Source: Clavelina lepadiformis (lineage: Eukaryota; Chordata; Ascidiacea; Aplousobranchia; Clavelinidae). Taken from it: DNA of 64,000 nt. The stretch lies in contig NC_135247.1 of the NCBI RefSeq assembly GCF_947623445.1, positions 1,800,501 to 1,864,500 of the forward strand, written 5' to 3'. Positions 54,301 to 64,000 of the stretch are shown here, one piece after another (the first letter of the stretch is position 1; the number at the start of each line of letters is the position of its first letter). The position numbers were made by a program, and so were the translations under genes. The notes below the pieces were generated by a model, which saw only the letters and a program-made list of their open reading frames with translations, was not told the origin of the DNA and did not search any database.

Positions 54301-57258
54301 AACAAAGAAAACCGAATAAAACGTGTGTGCATCAAAACTTTCACAAAAGCAAGCTCATTATCGTGAGCTCGTGAGTGAGTTATGTGAAATCTTCGTTGAG
54401 TTTAAGTCGTGCAAAAACTTTCCCCAGTGTGAAGATAAAGATTATCATACCACGGTAATTTTTACAATATGCAAAAAATTATCTGAATTTTTGCAAACAA
54501 AAAAAAGCACATTTGATTTCCTATGTGTGTTCTATGATATGACATATAATATAACTCATCAACTAGCCTTAACTCAATTCGCTTTGTCAACTATTGCAAG
54601 TTGCAACTATTACACATAACTACTAACCATAGTGGAACCTAGACGCACAAGATTCATCAACGTGCAACACCGAACTTGGCGTTCAAACAACCAGCTTTTG
54701 TTTGTTGATTTATTATTAACCAGCGCGAAGATAAGAAAGTTCGGCGGGCGGCTTTCCACTATGGCCTGTCAGCTTGTATTTAGCCTTTAAAGCTAGGCTA
54801 TCTCTATTTAACTATGCCTATAAAGGCGGTGGTTTAGTTCAGTGCATGACGCAAAACTACCGGTACCCTAGTCGATAACAAGCGTTACATGCTTCTTCCA
54901 GCTCAAAATCAAAAGCTGAACTTTTCGATCATCCGATATCTGCTTTCAAAAGCTGGGCTAGCTTGTGATGCTGCAACGACAAATTGTCTTGAGCTCACGT
55001 AGTCAATCCACGCCCTCGTTCGCCTGTAGTAGCGAGATTCACAGCAACCAACAGCCGGCGTTGTTGACTTAATAACTTAAACAAACAAGGTTTATCTGAA
55101 GCGGAACGATTACCATAGGGCGGTGTCCAACTGCCCACAGAAAAATAAGCGCAAACTGTAAACGGCGCAAAAGCTGGCTGATCATCTTACGGTCTTATTT
55201 TACAAAAGTTAGTGGACATAATTTTATTATCTTTACTCAATAAATTTAAAATTTTTTTACCATGAGTTTCTTTTATGGCTCTCAAGTGTATTTCATATTT
55301 TTGTCCATAAACTAAATGCTTATAAGATGTAGGCTAAAACTAGACACCAAGTTTAAGATCAAAAAGAAAATACAGCTTAAAAAAGATTAGAGCATGTGTT
55401 GCTGAATTGGGTTCAAATTTAGGGTACATTAACCGATTTTAATACCAAAGGATAGGGACATTGGGTACCCGCTTAGTCGCTTACTCTTATTAGTCATTTG
55501 GTTTCAATTTCATGGCATTTAATTGGGTTCTTTGTCTGCAGCATTTGGAGTGTGACTAATTTCAATGTATGATTTTACTGCAACTTTCGTTTTCCGGTGC
55601 CCGCCGCAAAAAAATATTTCATTGAGATACAAACTGCTTTCCGGAAAGCTGATTGCCCAGCGCGATTGGCAACAAGTTCAATCACCGTTCTGACTTCTGA
55701 GTAAGAAATGAAAATGTCAAATCTAGGCCTACCAATACGAAATTGAAAGTGTTAGAAATCAATACATGAAAAGAGGTTTCTTATAATCATTGTCAAATTT
55801 ACCAACACTGGAAATCCCAGAGTCAATTTTCTTCTTAAAGTACCATAATTAGACAACATGCACATAAACGTTTGCGGAATCACAACAAGAAAATGTCTTG
55901 CGACGTTGGAAAATATAACTTTATTAATTTTTTCAGTTGCTCGTCCTGCAAGGTCTAAAAAACAAGAAAATTCTTCTGTACTTTACGAGGAGCTTGGTTT
56001 GCAACCTTATACTTGATGAAACAAGCAAGATTGTTCAAGTTCTCTTGACGAGTAGTTTTTGCTATAAACATGAATATTCGTCAAGTCAGTCCTTTAACTT
56101 GAAAATTTTTTCGGACGTCCCAGTATGAGTTGTGTTAAACCTGTTGACCCATTTTGGACATTTTATTCGATTCAAGTCGAATCATTGAAAAATGTGACTC
56201 GAGTCATTACATCACTACATGAGTCTATTTGAGAAAACATTGGTGTTGATCTTCAAATAATATACATTAAGATTTATATTAGGTTTACCAGCCTATAGAT
56301 TATAGGCTACTTCATATTAGAAATAATAGATTATAGCTTTACATTATTCTGGTGTAAATGAATTAATTACTTAGGGTGGTTGCTTGAAAACCCTTTATCA
56401 AAATGACCAAAATATAATAATAAGAGTGTAAACCAAAATCAATGCCTGTCTTGACGTTTTAAAATCAACAAGATTTTTACTAGGTTGCAGATTTCTCATC
56501 TGTGAAAAACTTTTTACGGTAGGATAGAATGAGTTTTTTAGTGAATACAATCTTCTTTTAACGAATTAAATCAGTCGAACACTAATACTAACACATTCTA
56601 TTTTTTTGCATTCCGCTCCGGAGCGCCCGCTTATGTTAACCAATATTCTTGTGGAAAAAACTTAGGCCTATATAACGTCATCTACATGACATTCTGAAAT
56701 GTAGGCTATCATGGATCATGTTGGTCTAACTCTAACATCTCAAAGGCTGTAAAACAGAGGCGGCTGTGAGCCGTGCTAGTCTTTCACGCCAAGCCTGGGT
56801 AATGCAAGGTTTGACAATTAGTGCCCAGCCCATAAGTAGAGTTTTGTTTACAGAATATCGTCTGGGAACAATTCACGGCGGCATTCTAACAGACAAGCAG
56901 CAGGCTTTTTACAAGCAAGCGCGCTACGAGTAGGGAGTGGTACCATTTGTCATTAGCATGGGAAGTTAGCAAACAATGTTTGGCTCGGTAATGTTTGCTG
57001 CATCTCATAATAAAAAGTGCTTCACGGGTAGGCCTAAGTGATTAAATTTTAACGATATCCTTTGTTGCATGCATGATTACCCATGCGAGACGGTAGTGGT
57101 AAATTAACGGAGTGCAAGATATTGGAGTACGGTTTTTGGGTTTTATTGTCTGCTACTTTCAGAGTCAAAGATATAGGTTAGATAGGTATGTGATAACTGC
57201 TAAGTTCTGCAAATAATTTTGAAACACAGTTGTTTTAGCGACATTGATAGCCTACAGT

Positions 57259-60188
57259 ATGGTTTCTACATCAAGAAAAGGTAAAGAAAGTTTGCGATTT
57301 ACAAGATTTGTGATAGTTGTCTTTGTCTTTAATATTGTAACTAATTCGAAAATGCGCTACAAACTGTGCATCAGTTAATATTGCTTTGAACAACTTATAA
57401 CCAACTTTGATGTCAGAAGGACACGAATCGTACCATAAAATAGGTTGCACCGTAACAGTACGTAGTTGTAGATGCATTTCATCGCTTGTGCTATACTATA
57501 GCAGCATACGCCTAGCATGGCTGTACAAGCTTGACCTGGGAACTAAAGCACTCACGTACGTGACATATGTTACTGCGACCGTTTTGTATAGTGGTCGTAT
57601 ATTTCCAAACGTAAATATTTGGGAACACTTTCCAAAATCCTAACTACACACCCGGAAAGCTCTCACAGCACGAGCGAAGTATTGTGCCGTGGCACACAGT
57701 TTGAGAACCATTTGTCTAGGGCTCTAGGCCGTTACAAGATTAGGATGCATGATTTTCTTCCAGGAACTTACTTCAACTGGAATTTTTTGTATTCTTTTTT
57801 TGCTACTTCTTATATTTTTACAGCGATTTTTTTCAACGAGACCATAATGTTGTAATATTCGTCCAAATAGGTTCCATTTATGGATGATCATAAACTAATA
57901 TGTCTGAAGCGCGATCAAAATGCGTAAATTATACTTGCATATGAATCATTGGTTTTGCGTTATGTTCTTTCATATTAATGTTTTATTGCAGGTGGCATTG
58001 ACCGCAACCGTCGAAAGCTGGTAACGGACAGGCTGTCATCTTTCTTTAGAATAAAGAACGTTCTCGTCAGAGAAATGCTTTCAGAATGTCTTGGAACATT
58101 CATTTTAATGGCAAGTAGCATGTCCAACCTTATGGTAGCTTAACAGGCCCCATGTACTTTAACAACATCGACGTTGATTACTGGAAGAAGGCTTTAAATT
58201 TCAGCACGACCATAGCGAGACGCAACCACAAGTATATTTGCTTGGCAATTAACCTCTTCTTTATCACAGTCTTAGGTCGATCATTGTATATATAGGTGGT
58301 TCCTGTAGTCAGGTTTCTTGATATCACTTTACAGTATACTGTATGATGCTTCGTAAATCTAATGCAGTATTTTGCGTCGGTTTTGCAAAAGAAAAGAGCA
58401 CGTTTGTAGCCTAATTTTAAAACACCGAGACGATTCACCTCCATATCAATTTATCCTTTCCTGTTTACTTTCCTGACGAAAACTGAACTCCCATAATCAA
58501 GCTCAAACAATCACAGGTTTTTGGAAATGGGTCGGTCGCCCAAAGCGTTCTCAGCCGGCAAGCGAACGGGACATACATTTCCATAAATTGGGCGTTTGGC
58601 CTCGGTGTGACAATGGCCGTTTACGTCTCTGGTCGCGTTTCAGGTATGCTGTTACTTCACTTTTTGTGCAAAGTCTGTCGCTAGAAGTCTTCTGGGCCTG
58701 TCGTCAGAACAAGAGGGCCCAGAAGGAATGTAAAGTAACATGTTCTTCTTTACCTTTGTGTCGCAGGGGCCCATATTAATCCAGCCGTGTCCATCGCCTT
58801 TTCTGCTTACGGCGAGTTGCCACTCTACAAATTGCCCTGCTACATTTTCGCGCAGGTTCTCGGAGGGTTTCTGTCTGGCGCTGCAGTGTATTCGATTTAC
58901 CACGGTACCCAACACGTGTATATTCCGGCTTGAATAACAATTAAGCTTTGTTATGATCGAAAAAGGTAGCCTACAAACAGTTCCCGGTCGATTCTACCCA
59001 GGGCCAACGTCTGTGGGTTGATGAGTTAAAACGCCCCGGATTTATTCGTCTGTTGGTTGAAATGACCGATCACCCTGTCAAAGAGCTTTCATATAATGTA
59101 AAATTGCTTTTATATTGAATGCATGTAGACGCCTTGTATGCGTTCGACGGAGGAGTTCGACAAATATTAGGACCAAATGGCACAGCCGGCATTTTTGCAA
59201 CCTACCCGCAATCCTATCTTTCACTTACAAGCGGACTCTGGGACCAAGTAAGTATAAAGCCATCAAAGATGTGTTATTGTGTATCCTAGTAAACCCCTTT
59301 GCTCTGATATATGCAGTACACGGTGCATTGTGGGTTTCTAACTCTGTTAATTATATGTTTACAAAGATATTCGGGACTGCATTGTTGGTGGGAATCATTT
59401 TCGCTGTCACCGACAAAAGAAATAACGACCTAGTCAGCGGCTTGCAGCCTTTGATAATTGGTTTCTTGGTTTTTACGATTGGTGAGTATTTTGCTTTGAA
59501 GCATTAATTATAAATGTAGCATACAATGCTTTTTGTGGTTGCTCGGAAAATGCAAAATTATGGTGTGATTATGTCAAAGATGACTTCATATAAATTCCAC
59601 CTCTTTCATCTTAGCCGAATATCAGCCACACATGATTGTAATATGCTGACTCGGTTAAATTGACTATTTGAGACAAAAATCGCCCTTTTTTAAACTTCTA
59701 CAGGACTCTCATTTGGGGTAAATTGCGGTTACGCCATTAACCCAGCACGTGACTTGGGACCCAGATTGTTTACGTCGATAGCTGGATGGGGCAGTGGTGT
59801 CTTCACGTAAGTTTTACTTAAGATGAGTTTTAATAAAAGTTGCGGATGTTAGTTTTGAGACAAGTTGTACATCGTACAATAATTGTATAAATAAATACCC
59901 CGATGTTTTTGATAAAAGTTATACTTCAATTGCAGTGAACCCGAAGGTATGTACTGGTTCTGGATTCCAATAGTCGGACCTATTTTGGGGGGACTGCTAG
60001 GTTCCACAGTGTACAAACTGGTGGTCGGCGTACACCTAACAGAACCAGGACAGCAGGTGAGAGAAACAAGTATCGGCAGCCTCGCAGAGAGAGAAAAGGA
60101 AGAAATTGGTGAATGCAGCAAGTTCGCCGACCAAAATTTCAACGAAAAGGAAAAGCTTCACCATTCAAATAGTCTCACAAAGTTTTAA
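57259..60188 (+). CDS. Aquaglyceroporin (AQP3/7/9/10-type)
   Basis: This is a membrane channel for water, glycerol and other small solutes. Eight exons: 57259-57280, 57992-58110, 58517-58643, 58767-58904, 59129-59247, 59367-59481, 59704-59806, 59936-60188; all in frame, 331 residues. The short first exon (7 codons plus 1 nt) is supported by its donor and phase only. [23 protein letters not shown] (NPA at 94-96), [13 protein letters not shown] and [20 protein letters not shown] are diagnostic. Asp after the second NPA-Arg (NPARD, 226-230) marks the glycerol-permeable branch. Six TM helices and two NPA half-helices are expected, with a cytosolic C-tail of about 50 charged residues. The second intron uses a GC donor. 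The family assignment is firm; which vertebrate paralogue it is closest to cannot be decided by eye. Confidence 0.93.
58111..58516 (+). other. GC-AG intron of the aquaglyceroporin gene
   Basis: The exon ending LGTFILM must join exon [10 protein letters not shown] for the conserved first TM helix to be continuous. The only frame-preserving junction has AATG followed by gcaagt, a GC donor with otherwise strong consensus, and an acceptor ending cacag. GC-AG introns are a known minority class handled by the major spliceosome. Confidence 0.85.
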
Positions 60189-60554
60189 CTATAACCCGCC
60201 ACCGTCATCCCGTGAAAGGAATTTATTAATGAATATTTTCTGCTACAATGTCAGCCTCAGTCGAAAGTAATTCTAGCAATCGCTTTCATTAGAAGCGGAT
60301 CTCACATCAACTTTTTGTTGATTGCGCAACGTCTACCTTCAACATTTTTGTAGTAAAGCTGGAATTCTTTTATACTTTGGTAAACTTTGGCTATAACTCA
60401 CAATTTAGGACGGAATGAAATGCACTTTCAACCGAAAATCGTCTATAGTAGGCTACATAGTACAAGCCCGTCTTATAAGCAATGTATAAGGCATCTACAG
60501 CCCTTCAGACTTAACTCCATACAACAGCCTTTTATATTTTCTATCAGACTTTTC

Positions 60555-60560
60555 ATTAAA
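60555..60560 (+). terminator. Polyadenylation signal ATTAAA for the aquaglyceroporin
   Basis: The common AATAAA variant ATTAAA lies about 370 bp past the stop codon on the same strand. Confidence 0.3.
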
Positions 60561-61059
60561 ACCTTATTACTTTGAATCAAACTATATCAATTGTGAATCA
60601 AAACAAAGCTATAACTGATTCGCCCTTAACCATAACTTGAGATATGCTTCCAGTATGGTTTCAATACAGTATTTGTGTTTTGTTTTTGCTTGTTTATTGT
60701 ATAAAACACGAGAATCTGCAAGCAATGTGACACTTAAAATTCATAATGAAATGTACCGGTAGCTTGGTCTAGGTTTGTTGCTCAAGTACGCCGAGGACAG
60801 TCGTAGTTTCTTTCCACGAATGTAAAACGAATACTAAAACAAAAATAGTCAGCAATGTTTACAATACTTCAAAATCGATTGCAATTTTGCTGCGATTTAT
60901 ACCAGCTGTATTATTATATGCTCTTTTCAGCTACAATATATCCGTATATATTGTACATCGTAGCCAACTTAATTAATCAGTCGCCAGGTTTACAAAAGCT
61001 TATTTGAACTCGAAATAACCTGAAGATACGCGGCTAGTTGACCGCACGATGAACCCAAA

Positions 61060-61721
61060 TTAGTGGCATCGTCCGTTCCGTTTAGCGGTTACTCGATCAG
61101 CAAATTTTAACGCAAAGGATTTAAATTGCATGAATATAATGGTTGATTTCTGGTCGATTTAAAAGAAAAAAGCGTTTTCGAAATAAATTAATTTTACTCT
61201 AACTCCATCGCATGTGATAATCAATTTGTGGGCCTAGTATAAAAGTGAACAACCGGATGACGTCACACTTTGAGTAGCTGGGGTCTAGTATACAAAGGCA
61301 TCCTGGGGTTGTGCACTTGTATACTAGACTACAATTTATTTCCACGTTGCGGCATAATTATTAACATATTAGCCAACTAGGTATCGCTTTTTGTATCGTA
61401 TTTTTGGGAACAAATAAAAGCATGCCACTTACTCGCTGTGACAGCACCACTTTAGCTGTTTCTTCTTCGACAAAGGTGATAAACGCATATGGCCCAACTG
61501 CATCACGAATTACGTTGATTGTTACAATCTGACCACATCTCTGCGTCAAAAGATTACAATATACCATAAATTTGTAAAATAATATCAGTAAGTTTTCTTA
61601 TAAATCTCAACGTTCAACCTACCTGGAAAAGGTTGTAGAGTTCGTCCTCTGTAGTGTAACGGTCAATTCCGCCAACAAAAATCCTACACGGAATCGCATC
61701 TGTCTTTTGCGGCATTGCCAT
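61060..61721 (-). CDS. Small single-RRM RNA-binding protein, DAZ/Boule-like
   Basis: Exons 61623-61721 and 61433-61540 encode most of an RRM: RNP2 is IFVGGI within CRIFVGGIDRYTTEDEL and RNP1 is GPYAFITF. Introns are phase 0. RIFVGGID followed by a T-x-E-x-x-L pattern recalls DAZL/Boule, but RNP1 lacks the usual K/R-G and is shortened. A candidate last exon, 61060-61149, follows a strong pyrimidine-rich acceptor in phase 0 and ends in TAA. It would supply the beta4-like strand (SFALKFADRVTAKR) and give a protein of about 98 residues that is little more than one RRM. The third exon is the uncertain part. A MITE lies in the intron before it. DAZ-family proteins regulate translation in germ cells; that role here is inference. 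Confidence 0.65.
61235..61326. mobile_element. MITE copy 2, same family as 54204-54300
   Basis: The terminal repeats TAGTATAAAAGTGAACAACC and GGTTGTGCACTTGTATACTA are imperfect inverted copies. The core matches copy 1 (AAGTAGC or GAGTAGC, GGTCTAGTA, GCATCCTG, GGTTGTGCAC). It is 92 bp, inserted in the last candidate intron of the RRM gene. The greater TIR divergence suggests it is older than copy 1, or from another subfamily. Confidence 0.75.
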
Positions 61722-62528
61722 AATTCAAATGGATTTATCTCTGTACAAAAGCAAGCTCAACCTCGACAGCAGTCTGACGATTATCTGCTCACCGCAGGTG
61801 TTTACCAGAATCTGATTTAACCCGCGTTGGACCGACTCCAACATTTCGAATTTTTTCTTAACTCCTGACCTTGAGTTGAACTCACCGATAAAACTTGTGC
61901 AATGGACATCACTGACACATAAATATTGTATTGCACATTCGATATACATAAGCTCTGATCGAAAGAATAAGATGTAGCAAACCCGATTGGAAAATGCAAT
62001 AGCAATAACTGTTTTCCCTTGGTTGCCAATTAAGTTTAAAATATTTAATTAATCATAAGCGGGTTTACTATGAAAGTAAATAAATGGTTTTCTTAACCAG
62101 CTGAAGCGCATCATAACACCTGGCTTTATCTAAGCTTAAACAAACTTATAAAACATGTCACCTACAGAAGAGACCAAATAATATATAACTCAAAATAAGC
62201 AAATAGCAACTCGATACAACAAAGCAGACGTTTGGGGTCTGACTCCGAAACACGCACAAAACAACACAACAGTTAAATTGTTAAAAGGAGTACTAAACAC
62301 AGACAGATTTCATAATCAAACACAGAACAAAATAACAATTAAATTCACAACACCAGTTAGGCGCCTGGAATAAATATGCCGTGTATATCAGGGGGAATAT
62401 TAGTGTCAAAGTGTACCCGGGCAATTTGCTCGAAAGTCATGGCGTTCAGGATCAGAATGAACGGGTTGCCTTCCTCACAAGTTACAGATGAAATTAGCAA
62501 GCCTGCGTACAGAAAATATTATTGTTTA
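61722..62528. other. Region upstream of the RRM gene, nothing recognised
   Basis: This probably includes the RRM gene promoter (minus strand). ORFs at 61725-62029 (minus) and 62376-62660 (plus) show no motif, and the latter runs into the hAT element. Confidence 0.45.
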
Positions 62529-62536
62529 GTTAGTAG

Positions 62537-63041
62537 CAGGGTTGCCATATTGGCTCTTTTGACGCCAAATTCTTCGAAATTGGCTCTTTTTATTACTGTT
62601 TGGCTCCCAAAATTTTGCTTTGGCTCTTTGGCGTTTTTTGGCTCTTTTAATGAAAATTGAATTTAATTGCATAAATAATAATCCCTAATTTAGGAAGTGT
62701 GAAATATATAATTATCTTATTACTTATAATATTCTTGTTGGTTATTTCTTTAGTAGCCAATTAATATTTTCAAACCTATCATAACAAACTTTACAACAAT
62801 TTGGTTTTTTGATTTTAATATAGGTTTTACAGATGTTGAGAATATAGTGTTAAAGATGATGTACAGTTGACTCTATAGTGTTAGGTGTATATTTTGGCTT
62901 CGGAATTCATTATTTCTTGCTTTTAAACCCATTATCTAGGGTTGAATTGTAATTTTGTGGTTAGTAAAATTATTTGGCTCTTTTTGGCTCTTTTTTATTG
63001 TCATCTTGGCTTTATTTGATGACTGGGATCTGGCAACCCTG
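62537..63041. mobile_element. Non-autonomous hAT element, 505 bp
   Basis: The element starts CAGGGTTGCCA and ends TGGCAACCCTG, perfect 11-bp terminal inverted repeats of the type seen in hAT transposons. It is flanked on both sides by the identical 8-bp duplication GTTAGTAG (62529-62536 and 63042-63049), the diagnostic hAT target-site length. Inside are many copies of TTGGCTCTTTT near both ends and AT-rich sequence with no transposase. The intact duplication suggests a fairly recent insertion. Confidence 0.92.
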
Positions 63042-63049
63042 GTTAGTAG

Positions 63050-64000
63050 ACAGGAGACGCAGTGTTTGAAACTAGACAATGGTTTCCTTATTCCTCATTC
63101 GTTTGTCATCAGACCACACTGTATATTTTGAGAGGACACGCGGACAATGCAGTGAATAATCCAATGCGTCTTATACAAGAGGCCCAAAATTTAAACTTTT
63201 TTTTATAATTGCAATACTTCAAGATGATGCTGAGCGTGAAACCGGCCAGAGCTCTTGAGCGCACAGGTTTGGAGGACCCACAGGGCAAGAAAATGCGTCT
63301 TGGGCAAAATAAAGAATTAAAATGTAGAATTTTACCTGTGTGCTACAATGAAAATATTATGTGTATATTGAATATGATTGTTCATACAGAAATAGCGCCA
63401 GCCAAGTTTGTGAACCATCGTCGATTCGTCGCGTTGCTTTCAACCGGTAACAAATCAGCGGTACACTAACGCCAGTTTTGGGGCAATGGAAAACACATAA
63501 GAATAATCTTTGCGGTAAATATTTTTTGAATGAAGGCCCACAGAAAATATTGTTTTCAATATGAAACGTCAGGATGCAAAATCGGTAGCACAGCTATACT
63601 CGTAAGTCAGCAGGCAGCAAACGGCTGTTCAGTAGCTGTTGGAACTTGGAACTTGCCAATTTTTTTATTTGTCGGCAACATGTCGCCCTTGAGCGTACAA
63701 GATTTTGAAAGGGGGCTGTATAATAGATTCTTTGAATATAATTTTCTTTTGCTTGGAGGCTGGAAAGGTCTCACAGCGGTCATTATACTGACATCCATTT
63801 ATTACTTAAATTAATTTTAAGACAGGATTTTGCACGCTTATACACCTTGAAGCCAAAATTATACTTTTGGTCTAATTTACCCCCATTTGTTTAAGAAACA
63901 TCTGTAAGACACATATGAAGCTTTTTTGTCAAAAACTTAAAAATCTCCACTACAAGAGAAAACACTGAATAAAGTCTACGGCTTGAGCTACAAAGAGATA
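63050..64000. other. Right end of the window, no recognised gene
   Basis: ORFs at 63209-63469 and 63530-63814 (plus) have no family motif. A possible small exon (63574-63602, between an acceptor cgtcag and a donor gtaagt) is too short to assess. A gene extending beyond the window cannot be excluded. Confidence 0.35.

Larger units (their letters stand above)
53948..57258. other. Divergent intergenic region between IPMK and the aquaglyceroporin
   Basis: About 3.3 kb between two start codons. It holds a tRNA-derived SINE (about 54023-54180), a MITE (54204-54300), and an ORF at 54323-54619 that lacks an ATG at its 5' end. The remainder, 54.6-57.2 kb, shows no recognised gene. Confidence 0.55.

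Noticed and set aside
1..64000. CRISPR arrays, operons, rRNA genes, viral integrations
   Set aside because: None seen; the window is split-gene animal DNA with no regularly spaced repeats, rRNA-like stretches or retroviral gag/pol motifs that I recognise.

Overview
This is an AT-rich eukaryotic nuclear segment: every recognisable gene is split by GT-AG introns of about 100 bp to several kb, and there are no bacterial features. The proteins are animal proteins (an outer dynein arm docking protein, a netrin-receptor-like protein, inositol polyphosphate multikinase, an aquaglyceroporin). Short genes, short intergenic distances and small DNA-transposon relics suggest a compact invertebrate-deuterostome genome. 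A tunicate such as Ciona is my best guess, but it is not proven by the sequence alone.

Layout. (1) 1.4-4.9 kb, plus strand: a four-exon gene for a small secreted protein. It has a signal peptide, a furin-type site, helical segments and a very basic C-terminus, and all its introns are phase 0. That is the architecture of class I helical cytokines (IL-6/LIF/CNTF type). It is the most interesting locus in the window. (2) 7.5-18.25 kb, minus strand: a complete 20-exon ODAD2 (ARMC4) gene, about 1066 residues. (3) 18.25-22.65 kb: a divergent intergenic region. (4) 22.66-45.19 kb, plus strand: an UNC5-like netrin receptor (signal peptide, Ig, Ig, TSP1, TSP1, TM) whose tail stops without ZU5, UPA or death domain. 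Its first intron is 13.9 kb and carries a pogo/Tigger-like element with a tRNA-SINE-like insert. (5) 48.4-53.95 kb, minus strand: IPMK, with one linking exon unresolved. (6) 54-57.25 kb: intergenic, with a tRNA-derived SINE and a MITE. (7) 57.26-60.19 kb, plus strand: an aquaglyceroporin of 331 residues with one GC-AG intron. (8) 61.06-61.72 kb, minus strand: a small single-RRM gene resembling the DAZ/Boule family. (9) 61.7-64 kb: a 505-bp non-autonomous hAT element with perfect 8-bp target duplication, otherwise unexplained sequence.

The genes do not form a pathway. ODAD2 and the UNC5-like gene are head to head, the UNC5-like gene and IPMK are tail to tail, IPMK and the aquaporin are head to head, and the aquaporin and RRM genes are tail to tail. 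Exon models were built by eye from splice consensus, reading-frame phase and remembered family sequences. All reported junctions keep frame except the one noted in IPMK.
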